Shown here: positions 39,867 through 50,607 of the stretch, one piece after another
How the letters are laid out: every line of letters starts with the position of its first letter
How positions within the stretch are numbered: position 1 is the first letter of the stretch
Source: Skeletonema tropicum
Taxonomy: Eukaryota; Bacillariophyta; Thalassiosirophyceae; Thalassiosirales; Thalassiosiraceae
Assembly: GCA_037178625.1 (NCBI GenBank)
Contig: CM074143.1
Span: forward strand, 930,001 to 994,000
Length of the DNA: 64,000 bases
Reading direction: 5' to 3'
The notes under the pieces: model-generated
What the model saw: the letters and a program-made list of their open reading frames with translations, nothing else
Databases searched by the model: none
What the model was told of the DNA's origin: nothing
Position numbers and translations under genes: made by a program

Positions 39867-40237
39867 TGTTGTTGTTTACTTTGCTTCTCTAATTGATTTG
39901 ATGGTAGGGAGCAGGGAGCCGCAGCGACCACACAATCTAAGCAAGCAACGTCAATTTCAACTTCGATCGGATAGGAAGCTGATGAGGAAGAGAAGAAGGG
40001 AAAGAGGGAGGTTCTGAGAAACAGGAGAGTCGATTGGAATAGGTATGGTAGAAGGGAATGGATGATTGAAGCAAGGAGCTTGCATGCTAAGCAATGAGGA
40101 GGAGCAATCCGATAAGAAACAGCCTTATCATCACAGTCTATCTACAAACATACAACAAAGGGATCCAGTCCTAAACTTCACCAAAGCCCCTATGAAACAC
40201 CAAGTGAACGAATTATGCTCTAGCTATATGCAAGCTT
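39867..40237. other. Intergenic region
   Basis: About 370 bp between the PP28 gene start and the 3' end of the transporter gene. It should hold the promoter of the former. No further feature was recognised. Confidence 0.4.
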
Positions 40238-41787
40238 CTATAATCGAGATCGATTTCTTGGAGACTTTTTTCTCTCTTCCCACAAGCTGTACATATGCAG
40301 CCCTTCCTGTTCTTGCAGCCTTTTCCGTTGTTCTGTTCTCCCCGGCGTTGATAGAACTTCTGAATCAAATGGCACTTCAGGAAGCTGTAACCCACTTGGT
40401 TCTTTTGGTTTCGTTGGGCTCGGGAGAATTGGTGCAGTTAAAGATTTCCACCCACACTTGGTATCACCACCACAATTCTTCAAACAATTCATCTCTTCAT
40501 CATCTTCTTCGTCAATACTGTGTTTCAAGTGTAATATTTCTCCTTCACTTCCCATTTTTGTCTTTTCCTTCAAATCTTTTTGATTCTTTGGGAGAGATAC
40601 TTCTATTGCTATCAAATCACCGTGTTCGGTTGTTAGAACTTCAAATGATGTACCAATCATTGTAAAGAAGTTGATATTCTTTGGTGCCTTGGTCCAGCCT
40701 AATTTCCAAGCTCCTATACAATACAAGCCGAGTATGGCTGCCTCTAAGAGGCCATAATATAGTGGAACAGCCATGGCTGTGGCTAATTCTTCGCCTTGGA
40801 ACATGGTTAGTGCAACGGAAGTTGCAATTCCGACATTTTGGTAACAGCATTCTACCGACAGTGTTCTGGACAGATCATCAACAGATTCAGGTCAGATATA
40901 CATGTGATGACAATAAGTGAAAATGAACACAGTCCATCACTTCATTGGCACTTACACTCTTTCAGGCTTGTTCAAACTCACAAAAGTCGTCAATAGGTTC
41001 GAAAGACACAACCCACCCAAACAAGGCAACATTACACCCACATAAAACTGCCACTCATGATTCCAAATCTTTTGATCCCCTCCACCACTCATATTCGACA
41101 ACAATGCCGAAAAGGCCACCAGTGAAATCCCCGCATAATTTCCCAACTTATTCGCGTAAATGTTGAATTTGTACGAGTGTACCTTGGCCGAGGCAAATAA
41201 TCCCAGACCAATTGCGGATATTACCACAGTGAGTGCAATAAAGAGTGAGTTGAAATCTAAACTTTCCACAATTGTGTCGTCCTCGTGGTCAAAGGCGTAT
41301 TTACTGTAGATGAGAAGGTTGGCGGGCATCAGTACGACGGATAGGAGGGTGGATATGGCGGTCATGGTGACGGAGAGTGCTAAGTCTGCGTTGAAGATGG
41401 AGCACCACCTGATTTCATAAGTATTGTGTGCAGAGAATGATATCAAGTGAGGTATTTTGAACATGTGAAATAAACACTGTTGTAGTTATGCCACATCAAA
41501 CAAGACAAACTAAAGAACAACAAACATACTTACCAATTGGAATAACTCCCACCAGGAGAACTAGTCACCACCAAAAGCGAAATTCCCGCACTCCTATCCA
41601 ACGTCCCATACTTTACCACTAAAAATCCCAACATGGGCAATATGGCAAATTGTAAAAAGACACCCATGACAATTGCCCGAATGTTCTTGAGTTGCAGTAA
41701 GAGCATGTGTATGTCGACTGTGGCGGACATGCCGAACACTAGGAAGAAGAGGAGGGCGTTTCCGGCTATTTCGTTGAAGGATATCAT
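40238..41787 (-). CDS. BASS/SLC10 sodium-dependent organic anion transporter
   Basis: Three exons on the minus strand: 41534-41787, 40956-41408 and 40238-40865, with introns of 125 and 90 nt (GTAAGT...CAG and GTAAGT...CCAG). They join in frame to 444 residues. The hydrophobic core matches the bile acid:sodium symporter family: FLVFGMSATVDIHMLLLQLKNIRAIVMGVFLQFAILPMLGF, SPGGSYSNWW across the first junction, DLALSVTMTAISTLLSVVLMP, and LSVECCYQNVGIATSVALTMF across the second. About nine membrane segments are visible. The last 120 residues form a hydrophilic, acidic cytosolic tail. Plant BASS proteins carry pyruvate or glucosinolate intermediates and animal ones bile acids; the substrate here is unknown. 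There is no clear plastid presequence. Confidence 0.85.
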
Positions 41788-42340
41788 GTTTGTTGTGTGT
41801 ATTTTTTGTGTTGTATGTAATGATAATTGTGGAGTGAAAGAGGTTGTTGCTTATGTCGATTCGTGAGAGAAGGCTCCTTCCGACACTACCTGTTGGTGAG
41901 TTGTTTGTTACGTGTCTATGTCTACACCAGCGGCTATCAGAAGAAAAGCTTTTGTTCTATGCCCAAATTAAGTCAGCTCAGAAGACAATTGGGTGAACAC
42001 CTCTGCAATCTGCAATCTGCAATCGTATTTATTAGCCGTGATCGATCACTTTTACCTGTGTCTTGTTTGAAACGGCAAAACAGGTTCCGGATTCCGAAAA
42101 GCTTCCAGGATTAAGAAACACTGCTTGTGAGCGCCTATGTATATGATTATAATTAAGCCTCAGTTCTTCCGGAAGCTACTGAGTGCAATAGTCAAGATAT
42201 GATGATCTCCCAGTGTTGGGAGTAGTGGCTTTGCGTCGGCAGTAGGGCGGCGGGTTTGAAAGAGTTTTGGCGAACTCACACCATTTTCTTGGTTGATTAT
42301 GTGCAACGGTGCGCCGTAAAGAATAGCAGGTGCGCTCGCT

Positions 42341-42555
42341 GGGAGAAATCGTTCAAATTTAAGATGCCTATCTCTTTTTGTTCCTTTGTACTCGACCCCA
42401 GCCAAGACACTTTCAATCGTTGCTTGCCGACACTCTCTAGAGAGAGGACCAGGTTCTCGCTGCAATAATAATCACTGCACTGGCCCATTGGTCAGCTGCT
42501 ATCGTGGTTAATGAACCTTACAGATAACTGGTATTTTTAGTGGCATCACATCAAT
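42341..42555. repeat. Dispersed repeat, copy 1
   Basis: It shares ggagaaatcgttcaaattta, then tgcttgcc, gcaataataatcactgcac, gtcagctgctat and atttttagtggcatcacatc with copy 2 at 43652-43883, in the same order and orientation. Copy 2 differs by substitutions and indels. Confidence 0.8.
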
Positions 42556-43534
42556 AGGAGTTGAGATCTCTCCTCCTAAACGCTGAAGCGTCTGAAACCA
42601 GGTGAGAGATCTGCAAATCTGCGACGCACGGTCAAGCATGGCAGCCTCAAGTTGATGATTACTTTTTCTTTCGTTTGGGTGGAACATGACGTTGGGTGGT
42701 AGCGGGGAGGGTTGATCTCCGGCAGCAAGCGCAGCTGCGTTCCTTTTCTTGTTCAGCAGCGAATGCGTCTGTATTACATGTGAGTCGGTTCTCGGATCCA
42801 ATTTACCCCAAATGCCTCCTAGAATGATCCGCTTGTTGTTTCTCCTCCTATCCTCTCGTTGCGCTCTCCTTGCATGTTGAGAACTTTCTCGGCATCGTTG
42901 CCTTCTTGGGGTACGTGGCTTTCTGGCAACCTGGCTTCCACTCTTACTCTTACGGCCCCTCGTACCTCGTTATTGCCACGCCTGCCCATCTTCGTGGAGT
43001 AGGTACCGTTAGTTTGTTCGACTGATCGACCAGAGCAGCTTGGCGACCCTCATTCTAGTTTCTTTGAGAAGAAAATTATCCAGATGTGGAAGAAAGCGGG
43101 GGTTTTGCGCCAAAATAGTCGCGCTGGCAATCGAAGAGGCCACAGATATGTATGACCATTGCGCTGATACTGATACTGATACTGATACTGTGCGCTTGTT
43201 GTCGATTAGGCGCCAAGAGACCTCTCATCGTGTTAGAATACCCATGCTACTTTTGAAATCCGTCCATTCCTCGCTCTATTCTCACACCAAGTATTTCATG
43301 TTATTTATGCTAACATACTGAAGCATCGATCGAAGGTAAATTTGATCCTCTCTTGTCGCCTCTGAGTCCCACAGTGTGACTCCTTGAGTATAGTGTCAGC
43401 GCGGAGAAGCAGCCAGAGCCAGTGGCAGGCCCATTTCTCGCCTGATCGGCACACATCTCCTTTTGACGGACTCCTCTATATCCCGTGTTACTACTCTAGC
43501 TAGTGTTTACGATCCGCACTCCTACCGGGACGTT

Positions 43535-43651
43535 GATACTCGACCACTAAAATCCCAGCATAGGCAATATGGCAAATTATTGTAAAAAGACTCCCATGCC
43601 CTTGCCCGAATGTTCTTGAGTTGCAGTAAGAGACTGTGTTGTCGACCGTGG
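43535..43651 (-). pseudogene. Decayed fragment of BASS transporter exon 1
   Basis: It matches 41613-41735 of the transporter gene (for example gcaatatggcaaatt, then cccgaatgttcttgagttgc and agtaagag) with several substitutions and small frame-breaking indels. It joins directly to dispersed repeat copy 2. It cannot encode a functional product. Confidence 0.75.
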
Positions 43652-43883
43652 ATGGAGAAATCGTTCAAATTTAAGATGCCCATCTTTTTTGTCTCTGGCC
43701 TTCGATTTTGATCTAACTTTTTTGAAATCCGAGAAGTCCCACGACGAACCCTCACGTGTTGCTTGCCAAGCAAGGTTCTCGCCGCAATAATAATCACTGC
43801 ACCAGCCCGTGGTCAGCTGCTATTGTGGTTAATACTCTCTAGAGATTGCTACTATTTTTAGTGGCATCACATCAATCCGAGAA
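43652..43883. repeat. Dispersed repeat, copy 2
   Basis: Diverged direct copy of 42341-42555, placed immediately after the BASS exon fragment. Confidence 0.8.
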
Positions 43884-44047
43884 AAAGAAATTGCTTCAAA
43901 AAAAATAGTCCAATTTTGGGGTGCATTGGCGTCAAAATAAAATCTTTTCCAACGGGGTTTGTCCATCGGTGCCTCCCCCGCCTTCCATAGTTTCTAGTAC
44001 ACTCCCCTCACACTACATTATTTATCGTACGTTGGGACAATTAAAAA

Positions 44048-47000
44048 ATGGCATCATCGCTGGGGGGAAGCGACATAGAGGCTCCTACAGCAGCAGCTGC
44101 TGATGCGGGGGCCTCCTCTACGGCGGTGGCAGCAACCATCATGTCACCGTCAATAAAGGAACCTCTTGAGAATCCAGAGGAAGTAACGTCGTCATTTGTA
44201 ACGAACCAAAGTCATCCGGGGAATGGAGACTCCCTCAAATATGTCCCTCAGAATGGAAGTAGCGAATCAAAAGTGGCAGACGTGACGGCGACGGATAATG
44301 CGCTTGAAAAAATAAAAAAAGATACAGTGGGGGCATCAGCGACATCTCCGATCGATACTGCTCCGCCTCCCCCCGCTGATCCGCTAGTAACGAATGTTAG
44401 TGCTGACAATGGGACGGCAGTGTCTTCTATGACTGTGGAGGAAACTACCTCCACGGTGGCAATGATATCATCATCAGTTGTGGAGGAGCAGCAATCTTCA
44501 TCTTCATCATTATTATTGCCTGCTTCGAATCAAATTTCAGAAAAAGAAACACAAATAGTTACCACTTCTACTGCAGCAGCAGCGGCAGTATTACCTCCTT
44601 CAGCATCCACATCCATGAAAGAAGATAGTACAGCAGCCGATGCAACTCTCAAAAAAATTATTGCAAGGCCAAAAGTAGCAGACAAAACACCCCGCAAAGA
44701 AAATGATTGGTTGCGCAGTCCCACCTCCATCGGAGATGGATATTCCAAAATTGTCACGGAAATACGGAAATTACGACAGCTCTTGCGAAATAATTACAAT
44801 CCAGAAACAACTACTACTACTACTGCAACTACTTTGACCATGGAGGGAAATTCCTTCGCACCATTGAAAACTGCTGAGGAGGAGGCTCCAAATAATAGGA
44901 ATGGGAATAGTGTCATTGAAAAAATCGCAAGAGGGATCAATGGTACTACTGCTGTCAAATCTTCAAATGATGTTGATCAGAGTTCTATTGCCGCCACTGC
45001 TGCTACTGCTATCAATGATGGAAAAGGTATACTCCATCATGCTGTCCAGCAAAGTGACCAAGACACTCAACAACAACAACATGTGGAGGAACAGGAGGAA
45101 GCACAGGTCCAACAACGGTTACAAATCATTGATCAGCATGCCAAATCACTAATGGAAAGTCAACGTAGCGGGTTTTTGGGTACCAATTATGATTTACCAC
45201 AGTTGGTAGTAAACGAGTTGGATTTGATCCGAAGTCTGTTGGATCATTGTCTCATTCGCGCTAATAGTACTGATGGTGTCATTCAGAATGATAAACTACA
45301 GCAAGCCAAAGAAATGTATGACTCCATCAAATCATTCTCAGTCGAACTTTCGTCCAAGTTGGAACAGGAGATTCAAAAGGTTGTGGACAATCGTAAAGTG
45401 AAGATTACGGAGGGTCAGGGACCGCGTTTGTTACATTCTGCATCTGCTGCTGGAACTGGAAAGGGGGGAACTTTGGAACATTCTGTAACAACAGCCACAA
45501 CAACAACAGCTAGTACAACTAGCGTATCATCGTCAACAGACGTACAAGAGAAAAAGAGAAAACGAGTCGGTGCCAAATGTCTCACCAAGGTACGTCGAAG
45601 TTGGGAAATGTCCATGGGAAAGTCATCGTCCAAGTCTACCACCACTACAACTGTCAATACTCGTAACACACGACCGAAGGTGCAATTTCTATCAGCATCG
45701 TCTCGTGGAGGTGGCACATCAATTTCAACCTTTCGTAGAGATACGTATGTTTCAGGTTTGTCCAAGGTAATTTCCAATATCCCACCGGAAGAGGATATGT
45801 CGAGCAGTGGATCATTGACAGCGGATACTAACAATGAAATGACAACGAAGAGAAAAGGTCCGCATGTATCGTATGAATCTATCAATGGTAGCATTCCAAC
45901 CATGGCACCACCCATGATGGATGGACAGCCGACTATCCCGCCCGATTATGCTGCTGGATTTGGAAAGAATAAAAAGAGAAAGAGGGGTTTACCACGAGAG
46001 AGTATTGGAAGTACTGCTTCTTCTGGAGGGACCTCTGCTCAATCGAAGAATAAGCGTTCTCGACGCGACAAAGATGGTTCCGTATCTGGATCTTCTGTCG
46101 GAGAAGGAGGAGGGGCGGTACCACCATCCTCAAAGAAGGAGTCGGCGACGAATCTTCATGTGCGTGTATTGCCCGACATGACTGCTAGACCCAAGGTTGC
46201 ATACGTAGAAGGGGATGCCAACCCCAATCGACTCTGCAATCCATTACTACGCCTGCCTCAATTTCCGGAGGGGTTAGATCCTCCGATTGAAGAGATTCCT
46301 CAGGGTGGGGAACTTTGGAATTTGGCTGATTTACACTGGGCCGATCCGGATACCTACCCTATATCCTACCTAGCAAGATTACTAGGATTTGATGTTCCAG
46401 AGGAGGGAGTGGATGAGCCATTTGCAGCGAACTTTGATCCAATGTCAGTGAAGATGATGAAGGATGGAGCCGATCCTTGGGCATGTGTGCCGAGTCGTGG
46501 ATCGTTCATTGATCGTGTGTGGAAAAAGACAGAAACTTCTTTGGAAGAAACTGGACAATGTGACGACCTTCACCTTAGCTATTGTGATCCTTTATGGGCA
46601 AACATTATCAATTCCTACCAAGGATTCAATGAGGGAGATTTCAAAGATGCTGGGAAGGGATTCACGGATGATCTCTTGCCCGATTGTCTCGCATTTGCTC
46701 TAGAACGAGGTGTCCTGAGTAAGGAGAAGGGAGTATCGTTTCGGTTTGGAACTCCCAAGGATGTAGATTTGTTACGGCCGCTAGCTGACAAATGCAGTTG
46801 GAAATCACATCAGAAGCACGATCTTGCTACTTCTCTGAGGGGACAAAGTAGTTTTTGTATCATTGCCCAATCTCCTGCCAGTGGTCCAATTGCATTTATT
46901 CAGTACAGTTTCTGCTGGTATCGAGTTGAGGAGAAGATATCAGCTGCAACTGGTGCCGAAAAGGTTTCAGAACTAGTTGTTTTCCTCGATGCCCTTGTCT

Positions 47001-50000
47001 ACAATTCGGACATGGGCACTGTTGCCGAAGGATCAAATCTTATCTCGCATGATGACTTGGAATGTGTGAAGACACTATTGACTTCACTTGCTTTGGTACA
47101 TGCTGCTAGGGCAAATATATGGTATGGGATGGTTGATTCGCCCCAATCTTCGGTTCGATTTTTCACCAAGTATTTTAGAATGAGTACAATCGGCAAGGAA
47201 ATCGGCGATGTAGTTCCACTCGTGTTTGACTTGAAGAAATGTCACTTTCGATTTGCAATATTGTTGCTAGAAGAGACTTTGAAAATGAAACAATCAAATA
47301 ATTCTGGCACCACTGCCGGCGCTTCTAACGATCGTATGGTGGTGAGGCTTCCAGCAAATACGTCTGAGATGCGTTGCAATTTTTCGAATGCAGGTAAAGA
47401 AACGAGGGCGAAGAAAGCGCATGTTCGGTTGGTGCAAGATGTGAATGAGGTTGAAATGTTTTATGTCTCAGCCAACTCCGCTGAAGAGGGAGAAAGTCTA
47501 ACTATTGTTGATCGCAGTAGCGCTGATGTAAATGCACCCTCACAATGGGACGTTCTGCGGCTTTTTCCTGTGGACGACAAAAAATTACTGAATGAAGGAA
47601 CATCCGCAAGTCCAAATGATGGGTTCCTTGATGAGATGGAAAAAAAGAAAAAGGAGCTTCTGAAACTTGAGGCATCAATTGAGGTTACCGCACGTGATCT
47701 CCTAGGAAAAGCCTATGAGGAAACTTCGGACTTTCATAAAAAAGGAAGTGCAGCTAAACGACAACAAGACGAGAAGACGTTAGACGAATACGCAGAAGTT
47801 CAGAAGCGTTTACACGAAGCTGATTTGGCGTGGCAGGCTCAACTTGATCAAGATATGGATGCTGTTTGTGACATTTGCTTTGACGGCGAGGTAACACCAG
47901 AGAATCAAATCATTTTTTGTGATACGTGCAATGTGGCGGTTCACCAAGGATGCTATGGCATCGACAAAGTTCCTTCAGGCAACTACTTTTGTCGTGCGTG
48001 TACCCATTTTGATATTGATAAAGAGTTCCTCGCTGCTGAACGCCGCAGGGGTCCACGCACAAAGCCAACGCGACCTCATATCAATTGCGAGCTTTGTCCT
48101 CGTAGACATGGTGCGTTTGTTCTCGTAAAAACTCCACAACCGGCGAATCCTGAGTCTTCTGACAAACCTAAGAAAGCCAAGTGGGTACACGTCTCATGTG
48201 CGAAATGGCATGGGATGAATTACGTCGACATTACACTCAAAGATAAGATTGAAGATGTAACTGTGCTCAAGAATTGGTTTAAAGGTGCTGGTCACAAATG
48301 CTGCTTGTGCGACAGTGGCATTGGGGCAATGCATCAGTGTCGACATGAAGGCTGTGATAAGTGGTTGCATTTGACATGTGGGAGATCAATTGGCACTTGC
48401 TCTGTTCAGCACGGTGAAAATTGCTTCGGTTTTTATGACGAAACAAAGTTGAAAAATCCTCCTTGGACATTGGCCTGTCCAGAGCACTCTGAGGTTGATC
48501 CTGAATCAATTCGTGAGGATAGCGTCTCGGTTGAGCAACTTATTTCACTTGCCAAATCGTATCCACCTGAACCGGTGCCTCCAAAACCTTTTTACAAAAT
48601 GACTGGTGCGGAGAGAAAGGAGTATTGGGCCGACAAAGACAATCTAAAAGAATTTTTCGGAAAAGTCATGTCAAATTTAGCAGGTGCCAAATGTATTGTT
48701 TGCGAAGTAGGTCATGATCCAAATGATCCCAATAAAGGGAATAAGTTTTGCCCCAAGTGTGGAGTATTCTCACATGCTGAGTGCGCAGATCCTGATCGCG
48801 GAGAAGATGGAGTGTGTTACAGTTGCCGATTCATTGACGAGAACAAGGTTTCAGATAAATTTGTGGAGCCACAATGTCGCATGTGCAACACAAGTGCTCT
48901 TGCGGGTGGTCCTTTAGTGAAAACTTGGGCGGAGCCAATGTCGATGAAAAAATGGAGGGATAATAAAGCAGCATACAACCGGTCTCTTTATGGTCCAAAC
49001 AATTTTTGTCACACATTGTGTGGACTGTAAGTGTGTCTGCATTTTCTCCTTTCTTCATTGCATCTGTTACATATTTTTCTGACTTTTTGCGTTCTCTTTT
49101 CCTCGTAGATGGCACCCAAAATGCGAATCAATTGACAATGGGAAGATAATCAATTGTTTCAACATTGTTATGGCTGACGGGAGGCGTCATGTTTCTCACC
49201 AATTTCGATGTTTTCTTTGTGGTAAATATGATGGCGCTAAGGTTTGTTGCGCCGAGGAAGGTTGCGTTGCACCTGGAGGGACAAAGATTCCATACTTTCA
49301 CGTTACCTGTGCACGACAAGCAGGATTGGAAGTTTCATCCGATCCAGACTTCGTTGTGTCTTGCTTCCGTCATGCAGGTTCAAGTTTCGTATTCCGTGCT
49401 AGGCTGGAAGATTTCATGGAGATTGAAATCATGCGATATTCGGAGAAAGCTCAGATGAAGAACATTCTCAAAATTAGCAATCCAATGTCATGGGATCATG
49501 CATCAAGGTTGTTTCATTCCGCTGTCGATGTGTTGCGCACGCTTGGCTGGGCGTGGCGTTGGGCAGAATTATGGGTCGAATCAGGGGACAACTGGGAGCC
49601 GTTAATCCGTGACGACCAAAATGAAGAAGACATGACAGACAAGGAACTCAAAAGGGTCGAAAGCACGCCAGAAAGCAGATGCAATGATGCGAGGCGGTGC
49701 CGACTTGCCGCACTTGGTGCTGCACTGAGAAATCGCGATTACGACAAAAATGATGGAGACGATCAAGAACCGTTGGAGAGGGCGTTGATGGCAGTGATGA
49801 GTACTCCTAGCCTCGTTGGCCCATTGAAACAGAAAGAAAAAGAATTCTACGTTACGTGGTTTTCTTTGGCATATCGCTCAGCAGCTCCAAGACTTGGGTT
49901 TGGTGATTACAAAACTCCAGTAGCATCTGACGGCTTTTGCGTGCACCAAGCGGATGGTAGTCTCAAGTTTGAGCTCGGTGCAAGGCCTCTCCCTGGAAAG

Positions 50001-50120
50001 ACCCCGCCTGAGAAAGAGAATGGATTCTTCGAGCCGCTTGTTGACGAGCCTGACGATTTCCTGAAGCAATTGACCTCAGGAAGTCCAATCAGAAAGAAAA
50101 GATTAAGACAAAATGCATAA
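44048..50120 (+). CDS. Large PHD/extended-PHD chromatin protein with possible GNAT-like domain
   Basis: Exons 44048-49026 and 49109-50120 with an 82 nt intron (GTAAGT...GTAG) give about 1996 residues. Residues 1 to ~700 are Ser/Thr/Ala-rich and disordered with basic patches (KKRKRG). Around 890-1070 the pattern FRFGTPKDVDLLRPLADKCS, FCIIAQSPASGPIAFIQYSF, LVVFLDALVYNS and SSVRFFTKYFRMSTIGKEI resembles a degenerate GNAT acetyltransferase. A PHD finger (CDICFDGEVTPENQIIFCDTC, from residue 1274) is followed by an extended PHD (CELCPRRHGAFVLV, then WVHVSCAKWHGMN and KCCLCDSGIGAMHQC). A further PHD-like segment (CIVCEVGHDPNDPNKGNKFC) leads to a second extended PHD spanning the intron (HTLCGLWHPKC, CFLCGKYDGAKVCC, FHVTCARQAGL). 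The PHD-ePHD pairing resembles Jade/BRPF and MLL-type histone readers. It should act in the nucleus on histone tails. Confidence 0.82.
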
Positions 50121-50607
50121 GACAATTTACAACCAGTTTCTAAACTAAACTGCAAAATATATAAGGACAATATGAATATTATCGATGATGGATGGAATAT
50201 TAGTCATGCGTCAAGGCAGGTTTGTGAGTATGAAAACTATTGCATGAGTATACGAGGTACGCATGAGAGAGTGGATGCTGCAAATTTTGATCCCTGAAGT
50301 CGGAAATGCTCAAAGAAGAAGACGAGGAGTGGTGTGCTGCCGGCATGGCATAATCGATTTAATCAATTGGGAAGATAGAAACGTGAGCCTATATCATATA
50401 TCATAACGACACCCACCTCAGCCTCAGTCTCTTTACGGTTCGCAACGTAATCCCATCAACTCAATCCAATCATTTTATTCCATCAATTCCCTCTGCAGCC
50501 TCAACATCGATCAAGAACTCCTATATCTTTATGGTACCTACTTTCCACTTCCATCCAATGTGCATGTCTTCGTGTCCTTGCTCTTCTCGTATTCAGCGCT
50601 CAACTCA
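50121..50607. other. Convergent intergenic region
   Basis: About 490 bp between the 3' ends of the PHD gene and the NRPS gene. No gene or strong terminator-like structure was seen. Confidence 0.4.

Larger units (their letters stand above)
41788..44047. other. Gene-poor region with dispersed repeats and a decayed BASS exon fragment
   Basis: About 2.3 kb. It contains two copies of a ~200 bp repeat (42341-42555 and 43652-43883), a degraded copy of the BASS exon 1 (43535-43651), and a short (TGATAC)4 run near 43165-43190. Weak minus-strand frames such as 42508-42801 lack an ATG and any family match. Confidence 0.55.

Noticed and set aside
42508..42801. 97-codon minus-strand frame
   Set aside because: It has no ATG, overlaps the dispersed repeat and has no recognised domain.
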